Shown here in pieces: positions 7,548 through 17,487 of a stretch of DNA of 44,822 nucleotides. Position 1 is the first letter of the stretch. Every line of letters begins with the position of its first letter. Position numbers and translations under genes: made by a program. Under the pieces are notes generated by a model. That model was not told where the DNA came from. It made no database searches and worked only from the letters and a program-made list of their open reading frames with translations. Origin of the DNA: Glycomyces sp. L485 (GTDB lineage: Bacteria > Actinomycetota > Actinomycetes > Mycobacteriales > Micromonosporaceae); NCBI RefSeq assembly GCF_022548875.1, contig NZ_JAKZEW010000026.1:1-44822 (forward strand), written 5' to 3'.

Positions 7548-8482
7548 TTGTCCCCCTGGAGGCGGTTGATGATGAGGAAGTTCAGCCCGGCGACCAGGCC
7601 GATGACCACGAACAGGATCCAGCCGGCGGCGGAGGACAGCCCGTAGTTGCCGTGGGTGCGCAGCATGTCGACCAGGACCATCGAGGTGGTCTGGAACTGA
7701 CCGGCGGTGCCGCCGCTGAGCTGCCCGGATCCGAACATCATCGGTTCGACGAAGAGCATCATGCCGCCGACCGAGGAGATGAAGACGGTGAAGATGATGA
7801 CCGGTTTGAGCTGGGGGATGGTGATCTTCCAGAACTGCTGGCTGGCCGAGGCGCCGTCGAGGGCGGCCGCCTCGTAGAGGTTGCGGGGGATGACCTGCAT
7901 GGCGGCCAGGTAGATCAGGGCGTTGTAGCCCATCCATCGCCAGTCGACCATGCTGGCGATGGCGACCCAGGAGGAGAGCCGGCCGGAATGCCAGTTGATG
8001 TTGTCGACGCCGAACAGGCCCAGGAAGCCGTTGACCATGCCGTACTCCTGGCCCCAGATGCGGGCGAAGACGATGCCGACGGCCATCACCGAGGTGACGA
8101 TCGGGGCGAGTACGAGCATGCGCCACATCAGTTGCCCGCGAAGGCGCTTGTTGAGGGCGTTGGCGACCATCAGCGCCACGATCAGCTGCGGGATGGTGGC
8201 GATGACGAACATGCCGAGGGTGTTGAAGATCGACCAGCCGAAGCGGTCGTACTCGAACAGCAGGAAGCTGTAGTTGTCCAGTCCGATGAAGGAACGCTCG
8301 GGACGGCGCACGCTCCAGTCCTGCATGGACGCGTACAGGGTGAAGATCATCGGGAAGAGGCCGAAGACGGCGAACAGCAGGAAGAACGGGGCTACGAGCA
8401 GATAGGGGGAGCCTTTGGCGTCGAACACGTGGATCCGGTCGCGGAGGCTCATCCGGGAGCGGGGTTTCGCTGTGGTGGTCAT
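7544..8482 (-). CDS. cebF: ABC sugar permease, CebF-like (MalF family)
   Basis: About 312 residues from the ATG at 8482, which has GGAAGGA immediately upstream; an in-frame ATG four codons earlier (8494) has no clear binding site. Typical binding-protein-dependent permease with a first span at YLLVAPFFLLFAVFGLFPMI and an EAA loop NLYEAAALDGAS. Partner of CebG in the cellobiose importer. It lies 157 nt downstream of cebE, and that gap contains two strong hairpins that may reduce expression relative to the binding protein. Confidence 0.9.
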   Translation of the reverse strand: MTTTAKPRSRMSLRDRIHVFDAKGSPYLLVAPFFLLFAVFGLFPMIFTLYASMQDWSVRRPERSFIGLDNYSFLLFEYDRFGWSIFNTLGMFVIATIPQLIVALMVANALNKRLRGQLMWRMLVLAPIVTSVMAVGIVFARIWGQEYGMVNGFLGLFGVDNINWHSGRLSSWVAIASMVDWRWMGYNALIYLAAMQVIPRNLYEAAALDGASASQQFWKITIPQLKPVIIFTVFISSVGGMMLFVEPMMFGSGQLSGGTAGQFQTTSMVLVDMLRTHGNYGLSSAAGWILFVVIGLVAGLNFLIINRLQGDK

Positions 8483-8523
8483 GATTCCTTCCATCGACGG
8501 AGACTTCGGGCCGCCGGGGGAGC

Positions 8524-8608
8524 CGGCCCGCCGCGGGTTGGGGCGCGGCGGGCCGACACGGCGCCGTCACGGGAGGGAGGGGAGCCGCCCCTGGGGTGGG
8601 GCGGCTCC
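8524..8608 (-). promoter_or_regulatory. Two intercistronic hairpins between cebE and cebF
   Basis: First: 12-bp perfect arms 8524-8535 and 8544-8555 (CGGCCCGCCGCG and its complement). Second: 11-bp perfect arms 8581-8591 and 8598-8608 (GGAGCCGCCCC and its complement). No T-tract follows either on the minus strand. Such structures commonly stabilise or partially terminate the transcript after a binding-protein gene. Confidence 0.75.
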
Positions 8609-8639
8609 GACCGTGGCGGCGCTGGGCGGTCCCTAGGCC

Positions 8640-9962
8640 CTACATTCCGCCGAGTGCGGCGGCGTTCTCGGCTTCGGTCTGGATCGCGTCCCACACCTCG
8701 TCAGACGAGTAGGTTCCGTCGAGGAGTCCGTTGAGGACGCCTTCGACGGCCTGCTTCACCGGGTGGTGCAGCTCGGCGTATTCCAGGGCCGGGAACTCCG
8801 CGACCGAGCCGGCGATGATCTCGCCGACCGGGGCGTCGTTGAAGTAGGGGTTCGTCAGCGATGAGGCCTCGGCCGCGCCTTCGAGCGTCGAGGGGAACGC
8901 CCCGACGGCCTCGAAGGCCTTCACCTGCTGCTCGGGGGCGGTGAGCCAAGCGGCCAGCTCGGCGGCCTCCTCCGGGTAGGGGGTGTTGGCCGGGACGAGC
9001 AGCCAGGAGCCGCCCCAGTTGCCCGAGACGCCGGGCGCTGCGGCGAAGTCCCAGTTGCCGGCGTTGTCCTCGCCGGCCCAGTCCTCGACAAGGCCGACCA
9101 TCCACGAGGGGCAGGAGGCGACGGCGAATCCGCCCTCGGCGTGCGCGGCCGTCCACTCCTCGCTCCAGGCGGCCCACTGGCCGATGGCGCCGATCTCGTT
9201 GAGCTCCAGGATGGTCTCGACCGCGTTCTGCACCGCAGCGGACTCGAGGGTCAGGTTGCCGTCGGCGTCGACGTACATCTGGCCGTCGCCCTGGCCGGCG
9301 GTCTGGCCGAGGATCATGTTCTGCAACTGGGTCGGGCTGTCGACGAAGTCGGCATCCACATCGGAGTCGACGAACTGCTGGGCGAGGTCGGTGAAACCGT
9401 CCCAGTCCGACCAGGCCGCGGCCAGTTCGGCGCGGTCGGTCGGCAGTCCGGCCTCTTCGAACAGGTCGGCGCGGTAGCAGAGACCCATGCCGCCGACGTC
9501 GGTGCCGAAGCCGGCGAGGCCGCCGTCGACGGTGTGCCCGAGCTCCCACTTCCAGTCCGGGTACTCGGAGGCGCGCGAGTCGTAGCCGTGCTCGGCCAAG
9601 TCGGCCCACCAGTCGGAGCGGACCATCATCTGGGCCATGGCCTGCTCGTCCATGCCGATGACGTCGCCGGGGCTGGTGCCGGCCTCGAGCGCGGTCTCGA
9701 CGGCGGGGCGGTGCTCCGCGTCGAAGTTCGTGCCCTGGCCCTCCATGACGACCTCGACGTCGTCCTGCATGTCGTTGTATTCCGCGACAAGTGCTTCGTA
9801 GCCGAAGTCTTGGAAGATGCGGAGCGTGAGGACCTTCTTGCCGTCCTCATTGGTCGCGGCCTCCTGGTCGTCGCCGTCGCCGGAGCAGGCGCTGAGCGCG
9901 AGGGCGCTCGCGGCGACCGCTGCGAGGGCGGCCTTGCCGCGGTGTCGGTTGAACATACGCAT
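8640..9962 (-). CDS. cebE: Cellobiose-binding lipoprotein, CebE-like
   Basis: About 440 residues from the ATG at 9962, with AAGGAACC upstream; an ATG two codons later is also possible. The N-terminus is a lipoprotein signal peptide: basic RHRGK, hydrophobic core, and lipobox LSAC with the acylated Cys at residue 26, followed by an acidic linker. The remainder is a family 1 extracellular solute-binding protein (WLTAPEQQVKAFEAVGAFPS is the typical C-terminal motif). It would capture cellobiose or cello-oligosaccharides at the outer face of the membrane. First gene of cebE-cebF-cebG-bglC, probably including cebR. Sugar specificity is inferred from context. Confidence 0.9.
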   Translation of the reverse strand: MRMFNRHRGKAALAAVAASALALSACSGDGDDQEAATNEDGKKVLTLRIFQDFGYEALVAEYNDMQDDVEVVMEGQGTNFDAEHRPAVETALEAGTSPGDVIGMDEQAMAQMMVRSDWWADLAEHGYDSRASEYPDWKWELGHTVDGGLAGFGTDVGGMGLCYRADLFEEAGLPTDRAELAAAWSDWDGFTDLAQQFVDSDVDADFVDSPTQLQNMILGQTAGQGDGQMYVDADGNLTLESAAVQNAVETILELNEIGAIGQWAAWSEEWTAAHAEGGFAVASCPSWMVGLVEDWAGEDNAGNWDFAAAPGVSGNWGGSWLLVPANTPYPEEAAELAAWLTAPEQQVKAFEAVGAFPSTLEGAAEASSLTNPYFNDAPVGEIIAGSVAEFPALEYAELHHPVKQAVEGVLNGLLDGTYSSDEVWDAIQTEAENAAALGGM

Positions 9963-10093
9963 GAGTTGTGGTTCCTTCCAGGCGCCGGGGCGGCGCCGAT
10001 TCGTAAGGGGTTCTCGTAGTCGTCGTTTACGGGGGGTCGACCACACGGGTCGGAGACGGACGCGCACGCCCGGCTTGGGGATGAAGGACGCTT

Positions 10094-10138
10094 TGGGAGC
10101 GATACCAGTAGCGTACGGGAGCGTGACGCACGACGCAA
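10094..10138 (-). promoter_or_regulatory. cebE promoter with CebR-type box at the start site
   Basis: On the minus strand TTGCGT (10133-10138) and TACGCT (10110-10115) are separated by 17 nt. The predicted start, near 10103, falls inside TGGGAGCGATACCA (10094-10107), an imperfect copy of the CebR box TGGGAGCGCTCCCA. Repressor bound there would block initiation. The leader to the ATG at 9962 is ~140 nt and shows no gene. Confidence 0.72.
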
Positions 10139-10299
10139 GCCCGGGTGTGGGAGGAGTTACTCAGTTGTTACGTCGTTGATCGAGTCGAATGAATCGAGAT
10201 TCTCAGATATATCGCTACGGTCGGACGCTGCCCCGTTGTCGACCAGCAGATTCGCCGCTCATCGACGGTGAAGGACAATGTGCGCAAAATAAATTCAGG

Positions 10300-10423
10300 G
10301 ATGTCAATGTATTGACATCTTGACCGAAGCCCTGCGAGGATGGCTTGGGAGCGCTTCCTTCCTTAGGTCCGTTTCGTTCCACCCGCGTCGTATGGGGCCC
10401 TTGGAGTGACACAAGCGCTCCCA
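10300..10423 (+). promoter_or_regulatory. GH48 gene control region: palindrome and two CebR-type boxes
   Basis: A perfect 8-bp inverted repeat (GATGTCAA TGTA TTGACATC, 10300-10319) contains a -35 TTGACA (10312-10317). With an 18-nt spacer, GAGGAT (10336-10341) can act as -10, putting the start near 10348. A CebR-type box, TGGGAGCGCTTCCT (10346-10359), lies at that start and a second, CACAAGCGCTCCCA (10410-10423), lies in the leader, 39 nt before the ATG at 10463. Confidence 0.7.
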
Positions 10424-10462
10424 TCAGAACCGGACATTCAGACCAGCTCTCAGGAGTATCCA

Positions 10463-13060
10463 ATGGAACTCGACAATCCGGCACCGCCCAGGCGCCGCCG
10501 ATGGCGTCGCGGCGCAGCGATCGCCCTGCCGGTCGCCATGGCCGCCTCAGGCGCCGTCATAGCCGCGCCTCAGGCCTTCGCCTCCGAGCACTGTTCCGTC
10601 GACTACCGCGTCGTCTCCAGCTGGGACGGTGGCTTCCAGGCCGCCGTGTCCATCACCGCGGGCGACGCCGGCATCAACGGCTGGGACCTCGAATGGGACT
10701 TCCCCGAGTCCTCCCAGGTCTCCACGGCCTGGAACGTCGACTGGAGCCAGAGCGGGTCCCACTTCACCGGCAGCGACGTCGGCTGGAACGGCACCATAGC
10801 CTCCGGACAGAGCAGCGAGGTGTTCGGGTTCATCGGCTCGGGCTCGGCCACCGTGCCGACCGCGTTCTCCGTCAACGGCGAGTCCTGCGACGGCGACGGC
10901 CAGACGACCGAGCCCGAGATCACCGTCTCTCGCGCGAACGTCGTCCTCGACGCCGGCTCCACCGCCAGCTTCGACGTCGGCTTCAGCGCCGCGCTCGAGA
11001 ACGACGTCACCGTCACCACCGAGCACTCCGACGGCTCCGCCGGCCTGAGCGTCGCCGAGGGCGCCTCGCTCTCCTTCGGCCCCGGCGACTGGGAGACCGC
11101 GCAGCCGGTCACCATCGCCGCCGCCGACGACGCCGAAGGCTCGGCGACCTTCACCGTCGCGGGCGAGGGCTTCGACCCGGTACAGGTCACCGCCACCGTC
11201 GCCGACCTCGGCGAGGTCACCCAGAACGAGGACCGGTTCCTGGAGCTGTACGACCAGCTCACCGGATCGGACTCACCGTACCTGCACGAGACCGGGGTGC
11301 CGTACCACTCGGTCGAAGAGCTCATCGTCGAAGCACCCGACTACGGGCACCAGACGACCTCTGAGTCCATGAGCTACCTGATGTGGCTGGAAGCCGCCTA
11401 CGGCCAGATCACCGGCGACTGGAGCGGCTACAACCAGTCCTGGGACACCGCCGAGACCTACATGATCCCGGACCTCAACCCCACCAACTACGACCCGAGC
11501 AGCCCCGCGTCGTACGCGCCCGAGGCCGACAGCCCGGACCAGTACCCGACGCAGCTGGACTTCGACACCCCGGTCGGCCAGGACCCGCTCGCGAACGAGC
11601 TGCGCTCCACATACGGAGACAACTCGATCTACGGAATGCACTGGCTGCTCGACGTCGACAACGCCTACGGCTTCGGCGAATGCGGTGACGGCACCACAGA
11701 GCCCGCGTACGTCAACACCTTCCAGCGCGGACTCCAGGAGTCCACGTGGGAGACCGTGACCCACCCGTCGTGCGAGACGTTCGACTTCGGCGGGGAGAAC
11801 GGCTTCCTCGACCTGTTCATCGGCGACGAGCAGTACTCGCAGCAGGAGCGTTACACCAACGCCCCCGACGCCGACGCGCGCGCCGTCCAGGTCGCGTGGC
11901 TGGCGCAGCAGTGGGCCGCCGAGCAGGGCCAGGAGGGCGCCATCTCCGGCTCGCTCGACAACGCCTCCAAGATGGGCGACTACCTGCGCTACGCCTTCGC
12001 CGACAAGTACTTCAAGCAGATCGGCGACTGCGTCGGGGCGGACTCCTGCCCGGGCGCGAGCGGCAAGGAGTCCTTCCACTACCTGCTGAGCTGGTACTAC
12101 TCGTGGGGCGCCGGCATCAACGGCGACTGGTCCTACCGCATCGGCGGCTCCGGCGTCCACCAGGGCTACCAGAACGTCCTGGCAGCCTACGCGCTGACCG
12201 ACGACCTGGCCCCGGCCTCGCCGACGGCCGCGGGCGACTGGTCGACCAGCCTCGACACCCAGCTGGAGTTCCTGGAATGGCTCCAGGTCCCGGACGGTGC
12301 GACCGGCGCCGGCGCGATCGCCGGCGGCGCCACCAACAACTGGCAGGGCAACTACGGCCAGCCGACCTCCAGCGCCGAGTTCGACGGCATGGCCTACGAC
12401 TGGCAGCCGGTCTGGAACGACCCGCCGTCGAACAACTGGTTCGGCTTCCAGGCGTGGGGCATGGACGACGTGGCGACGTACCACTACCACACCGGCGACC
12501 AGCGCGCCGGGGACCTGCTCGACTCGTGGGTCGACTGGGTGCTCGCCAACAGCACCATCACCAGCACCGACTGGAGCTTCCCCGGCGACCTCGAGTGGTC
12601 GGGCGAGCCGGGACAGGGCCTGTCGGCGACGGTGACCAGCCAGTCCCAGGACCCGGGCGTGGCCGGTGCGACCGCGAAGGTGCTGGCGTACTACGCCGCC
12701 GCCACCGGCGACGCCGAGCTCCAGCAGACGGTCTCCGACCTGCTGGACGCGCTGTGGTCGTTCAACGACGGCGTCGGCGTCGCACGGACCGAGGAGCGGG
12801 GGGACTACTGCCGCTTCGGCGACGAGGTCTACATCCCGTCGGGCTGGTCGGGCACGATGCCGAACGGCGACGTGATCGAGCCGGGCGTCAGCTTCATCGA
12901 CATCCGGTCGTTCATGACCGAGTTCGAGGGCTGGGACCAGGTGCAGGCCTACATCGACGGCGGCTGCAGCGGGCAGGCGCCGGAGTTCGAGTACCACCGG
13001 TACTGGCACCAGGTCGAGGTCGCCACGGCGTTCTCGACCTACGCCGACCTCTTCGAGTGA
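10463..13060 (+). CDS. Secreted GH48 cellulase with N-terminal CBM2
   Basis: 865 residues from the ATG at 10463, chosen for AGGAG 7 nt upstream. Order: an Arg-rich signal peptide cut near AFA-SE (residue 40); a CBM2-type cellulose-binding domain (~41-142, framed by Cys44 and Cys142, with exposed-type Trp residues); an Ig-like linker domain (~150-247); and the GH48 catalytic domain (~252-865). The GH48 signature SPYLHETGVPYHSVEELIVE is followed by APDYGHQTTSE, whose Glu301 is the expected general acid. GH48 enzymes are processive cellobiohydrolases acting from reducing ends and releasing cellobiose, the ligand of the divergent CebEFG importer. The stop is followed by two strong hairpins. Sec or Tat export cannot be decided: the N-terminus has many Arg but no clean Tat motif. 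Confidence 0.96.
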   Translation: MELDNPAPPRRRRWRRGAAIALPVAMAASGAVIAAPQAFASEHCSVDYRVVSSWDGGFQAAVSITAGDAGINGWDLEWDFPESSQVSTAWNVDWSQSGSHFTGSDVGWNGTIASGQSSEVFGFIGSGSATVPTAFSVNGESCDGDGQTTEPEITVSRANVVLDAGSTASFDVGFSAALENDVTVTTEHSDGSAGLSVAEGASLSFGPGDWETAQPVTIAAADDAEGSATFTVAGEGFDPVQVTATVADLGEVTQNEDRFLELYDQLTGSDSPYLHETGVPYHSVEELIVEAPDYGHQTTSESMSYLMWLEAAYGQITGDWSGYNQSWDTAETYMIPDLNPTNYDPSSPASYAPEADSPDQYPTQLDFDTPVGQDPLANELRSTYGDNSIYGMHWLLDVDNAYGFGECGDGTTEPAYVNTFQRGLQESTWETVTHPSCETFDFGGENGFLDLFIGDEQYSQQERYTNAPDADARAVQVAWLAQQWAAEQGQEGAISGSLDNASKMGDYLRYAFADKYFKQIGDCVGADSCPGASGKESFHYLLSWYYSWGAGINGDWSYRIGGSGVHQGYQNVLAAYALTDDLAPASPTAAGDWSTSLDTQLEFLEWLQVPDGATGAGAIAGGATNNWQGNYGQPTSSAEFDGMAYDWQPVWNDPPSNNWFGFQAWGMDDVATYHYHTGDQRAGDLLDSWVDWVLANSTITSTDWSFPGDLEWSGEPGQGLSATVTSQSQDPGVAGATAKVLAYYAAATGDAELQQTVSDLLDALWSFNDGVGVARTEERGDYCRFGDEVYIPSGWSGTMPNGDVIEPGVSFIDIRSFMTEFEGWDQVQAYIDGGCSGQAPEFEYHRYWHQVEVATAFSTYADLFE

Positions 13061-13076
13061 CGGAGAAGTGAGTGAC

Positions 13077-13108
13077 GAGGCGCCCTGCGCGTACGCGCAG
13101 GGCGCCTC
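13077..13108. terminator. Hairpin terminator after the GH48 gene
   Basis: Perfect 14-bp stem (13077-13090 and 13095-13108, GAGGCGCCCTGCGC and its complement) with a GTAC loop, 16 nt after the GH48 stop codon. There is no strong T-run. Confidence 0.8.
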
Positions 13109-13140
13109 TCAGCGCTTTCGGGAGGGATCGCTGAGCACAC

Positions 13141-13174
13141 AGGTCGGGTCCGGCTGCGCAGCCGGACCCGACCT
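13141..13174. terminator. Second long palindrome in the convergent gap
   Basis: A perfect 34-bp palindrome centred on TGCGCA, with arms of AGGTCGGGTCCGGCTGC and the complement. It lies between the GH48 stop (13060) and the convergent DUF1349 stop (13212), so it probably ends transcripts coming from the minus strand. Confidence 0.72.
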
Positions 13175-13211
13175 CTATGCTCAGAGCGCTGTCGCCTTGA
13201 GCGCGGGCCCG

Positions 13212-13748
13212 TCAGAAGACCTCGATGTCGAGATCCTGTGGGGCGTCCCAGAAACCTTCGGCGACGGGGCGCGCGCTGGCGATCCCGGCCAGCGCCGGTG
13301 TGCCGCCTGGAAGGTAGGTCGAGGCGATGGTGGTGTAGTCGACCCCGTCGTCGGCGTGGGCCACCGTCACGGTGCCGCCGTTGCGTATCAGGCGAAGCCA
13401 GATCTCGTCGGACGCGGAGTCCACCGGCGACAATGACCAATCGGTGTGGTCCCTTGTGGTGACCGTGCTGACGAGGTGCTGCCCCCCAAGGTATTCGGCC
13501 CCGGTTTTGACCCAGTTGGTCTCATCGACGCGAATGGTCAGTGACGCCTCCGCGTGCTGGTGCCGATGCTCGGGGCGGAAACGCATCGCGACCTCGCCGT
13601 CCCCTTCAAGCTTGAGGCCGTAGAGGTATGCGTGGTCCCGCTGGTGCTCGTCGCCGGCGCGGCGCCTGAACGTGGTCCTGGTCTCGAAGTAGGGACTGAT
13701 CAATCCACCATCAACAGTCCACTGTACTTCTTCTGAAGGAGATTGCAT
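13212..13748 (-). CDS. DUF1349 (concanavalin-like) protein
   Basis: About 178 residues from the ATG at 13748; an ATG at 13766 would add six. Upstream in-frame sequence lacks family similarity and contains the promoter, so the long open frame is not used. The protein has the DUF1349 pattern: WTVDGG near the N-terminus, a beta-rich jellyroll with SLTIRVDETNWVKTGAEYL, HTDWSLSPV and the terminal AEGFWDAPQDLDIEVF. Members are small, soluble, mostly uncharacterised and often lie near sugar-metabolism genes. No good ribosome binding site is visible, which leaves the start uncertain. A LacI-type box 150 nt upstream suggests sugar control. Confidence 0.82.
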   Translation of the reverse strand: MQSPSEEVQWTVDGGLISPYFETRTTFRRRAGDEHQRDHAYLYGLKLEGDGEVAMRFRPEHRHQHAEASLTIRVDETNWVKTGAEYLGGQHLVSTVTTRDHTDWSLSPVDSASDEIWLRLIRNGGTVTVAHADDGVDYTTIASTYLPGGTPALAGIASARPVAEGFWDAPQDLDIEVF

Positions 13749-13889
13749 GTTCCAATCATGCCACATGTGAAGAGGACAGATTCGGGCAAAACGGGCGGTG
13801 TAACGCAAAGTTAATCGAGACTTCGCATCCTTCACGTCCCTGAAATCCCAGGTCAACAGTGGTCTGATGCACTCAGTGCGGCCTCGGTT

Positions 13890-13911
13890 ACGATAATTGG
13901 AAAGCGCTTCT
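13890..13911 (-). promoter_or_regulatory. LacI-type operator before the DUF1349 gene
   Basis: TGGAAAGCGCTTCT (13898-13911) is a near-palindrome of the LacI/CebR class. On the minus strand a -10-like TATCGT lies at 13890-13895, so the box would sit in the promoter spacer. The -35 is poor. The remaining gap from 13749 to 14181 is AT-richer and shows no further gene. Confidence 0.5.
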
Positions 13912-14181
13912 TCGCATCGAAGAATGCTCCGTGAAACGTCCGGTGATGCTGCACGTGCATCGTAACGTGCCTGCGCCCCTTTGGCAATCGTGCGTCGCCA
14001 TTGATCGCCAAAGAGGTGTGTGATCTGAGATTGACCGAGTGGTCGCACGTGCGCGCGGCGTTCAAAAGCCGATTAGAGTGTCGAATCCGGCTCATACCCG
14101 TGTCCTCTCGGGCGCTTCGACCGTTATTCGGAGTGTAGGAGTACGAAGGGCACGGAAGCGAAGGCGAATGAGGAGATAAGC

Positions 14182-14619
14182 GTGAGCATGCAGCATTCAG
14201 TGAGATCGGTGTCGCTCACTCCCGACTCCTCGGAGGCCTCCCGCGCGGTCCCGCGCCAGGACCGCGCCGCCTCGCCCCGCCGCTCCTCCCGCCACATCGC
14301 CGACGAGGTCGACCCCGAAACCGAGGCCGGGACGGCCACGGACGAGGCGGCCGCTCGCGGCAGGCGCTCCCGGCGCGAGCCGGCCGACAGCTTCTTCTCT
14401 GTCGAGAAGCCCCCGCCGCTCGAAGCCCCTCCCGGCATCCCCGAGATCACCGGATGGGAGCTCGCCGCCGCAATGTGGCGCGACCACCTTCCCGAGCAGC
14501 TCCTCGGCGTCGACTGCGCCTCATGCGGCCAAGCCTGGCCCTGCGACGCCTGGGAGATGGCCGACGGCCTCCTCGCGCAGTGCTGCGAAGCCGCCCAGCG
14601 GCCCGCCGACCACGTCTGA
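14182..14619 (+). CDS. Actinobacterial small protein with CxxCGxxWPC motif
   Basis: About 145 residues from a GTG at 14182, with AGGAG 6 nt upstream. The first ~90 residues are Arg/Ser/Glu-rich and probably disordered. The C-terminal part has ELAAAMWRDHLPEQLLGVD followed by CASCGQAWPCDAW and a CC pair, so four or five Cys could bind zinc. Short proteins with C-x2-CGQxWPC are common in actinomycetes, with unknown function. It runs toward dnaK but is separated from it by an HspR-type inverted repeat that can also act as a hairpin. Confidence 0.75.
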   Translation: MSMQHSVRSVSLTPDSSEASRAVPRQDRAASPRRSSRHIADEVDPETEAGTATDEAAARGRRSRREPADSFFSVEKPPPLEAPPGIPEITGWELAAAMWRDHLPEQLLGVDCASCGQAWPCDAWEMADGLLAQCCEAAQRPADHV

Positions 14620-14623
14620 GGGC

Positions 14624-14650
14624 AAAGTTGAGTCAGGCAGACTCAACTTT
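14624..14650. promoter_or_regulatory. HAIR-like inverted repeat 1 (HspR operator)
   Basis: Perfect 11-bp arms AAAGTTGAGTC and GACTCAACTTT with a 5-nt centre. It fits the HspR-associated inverted repeat pattern (CTTGAGT-N7-ACTCAAG) except for the outermost C/G. It follows the stop at 14619 closely and could also serve as a terminator hairpin. Confidence 0.75.
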
Positions 14651-14681
14651 CGTGTATTTCATCACAATCGCCGTCTTCGAC

Positions 14682-14728
14682 TTGACAGTCGATATCTCCA
14701 GGTCGAACATTGAGCCTAGCTGACTCAA
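14682..14728 (+). promoter_or_regulatory. dnaK promoter with HAIR-like repeat 2
   Basis: A -35 TTGACA at 14682-14687 and a -10-like GAACAT at 14705-14710 (17-nt spacer) are followed directly by TTGAGCC-N5-GACTCAA (14710-14728), an HspR-type repeat with one mismatch. Bound HspR would cover the start site. The dnaK ATG is 70 nt further on. Confidence 0.78.
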
Positions 14729-14798
14729 CTTGGCTTCGGGTCCCGCCCGCGCCGCTTGAGACACCTAGACATCTGTTCCACGAATCCGGGAGATCAAC

Positions 14799-16639
<1,841 letters not shown>

Positions 16640-16643
<4 letters not shown>

Positions 16644-17443
16644 GCGACGAGGACAAGCGCAAAGCCGATGAGTCGGGGGAAGCCGAGGAGGCGGCCCCGG
16701 ACGCCGGCGGCGACGACGCCGCCGAGACCGAAGACGAGCTGACGGTCGACGACATCCTCGCCGAGGCCCCTGACGACGGTCAGGCCGCCGAGGACACCGT
16801 CGCAGTCCTCCAGTCGACGCTGGAGGAACGCACCCGCGACCTCCAGCGGCTCAACGCGGAGTTCCAGAACTACCGCAAGCGCGTCGAGCGCGACAAGTCG
16901 CGGGTCGGGGAGATGGCGACGGCGGCAGTGCTGTCCAGTCTCCTGCCGATCCTCGACGACCTCGACCGGGCGCGGGACCACGGCGACCTCAACGGGCCGT
17001 TCGGCTCGGTCGCCGAGCAATTGGCGGGCGCGCTCGCCAAGCAGGGCCTGGAGTCGTTCGGCGAGAAGGGCGACCCCTTCGACCCGACGATCCACGAGGC
17101 GGTCGCCCACATGCAGATGGGCGATGTGGACGGCCCGACGTGCATCGACGTGATGCGCCACGGCTACCGCCTGGGCGAGCGGCTGCTTCGCCCGGCGCTC
17201 GTGGCCGTCGCCGAGCCGCTCGACGAGGAACCCGAGGCTCCCGTGGAGCCGGAGACCGCCGAGACCGATGAGGCCGGAACCTCCGAGGAACCGCTGGTCG
17301 AACCCGAGCCGGAAGGGTCCGTCGAGCCCGTCGAGGACGAGCCCGAGCAGGCCGCCGAGGGCCCTGACGAGGCCGAAGCCGAGGGCGGGAGCGACGGATC
17401 CTCATCCGCAAAGGACACTGGAAAGGGCGAGCAGGACTCTTGA
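16640..17443 (+). CDS. grpE: Nucleotide exchange factor GrpE
   Basis: 267 residues from a GTG at 16640 that overlaps the dnaK stop (GTGA). Residues ~1-50 are acidic and disordered, ~55-95 form the coiled coil ([20 protein letters not shown]), and ~95-195 the head domain ending in [21 protein letters not shown] long acidic, Pro/Glu-rich C-terminal tail (~70 residues) is longer than in most GrpE proteins. It exchanges ADP on DnaK. Confidence 0.96.
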
Positions 17444-17487
17444 GTCCGCTCGCGGCGGTATTCGATCAGGATTGAAGGAGGCGTCCG

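Noticed and set aside
10463-10585. Tat signal peptide on the GH48 enzyme
   Set aside because: Many Arg residues but no S/T-RR-x-F-L-K pattern; the export route is left open.
11273-13009. 578-codon minus-strand frame across the GH48 gene
   Set aside because: Low-complexity Val/Arg/Gly translation and complete overlap with a clear GH48 catalytic domain.
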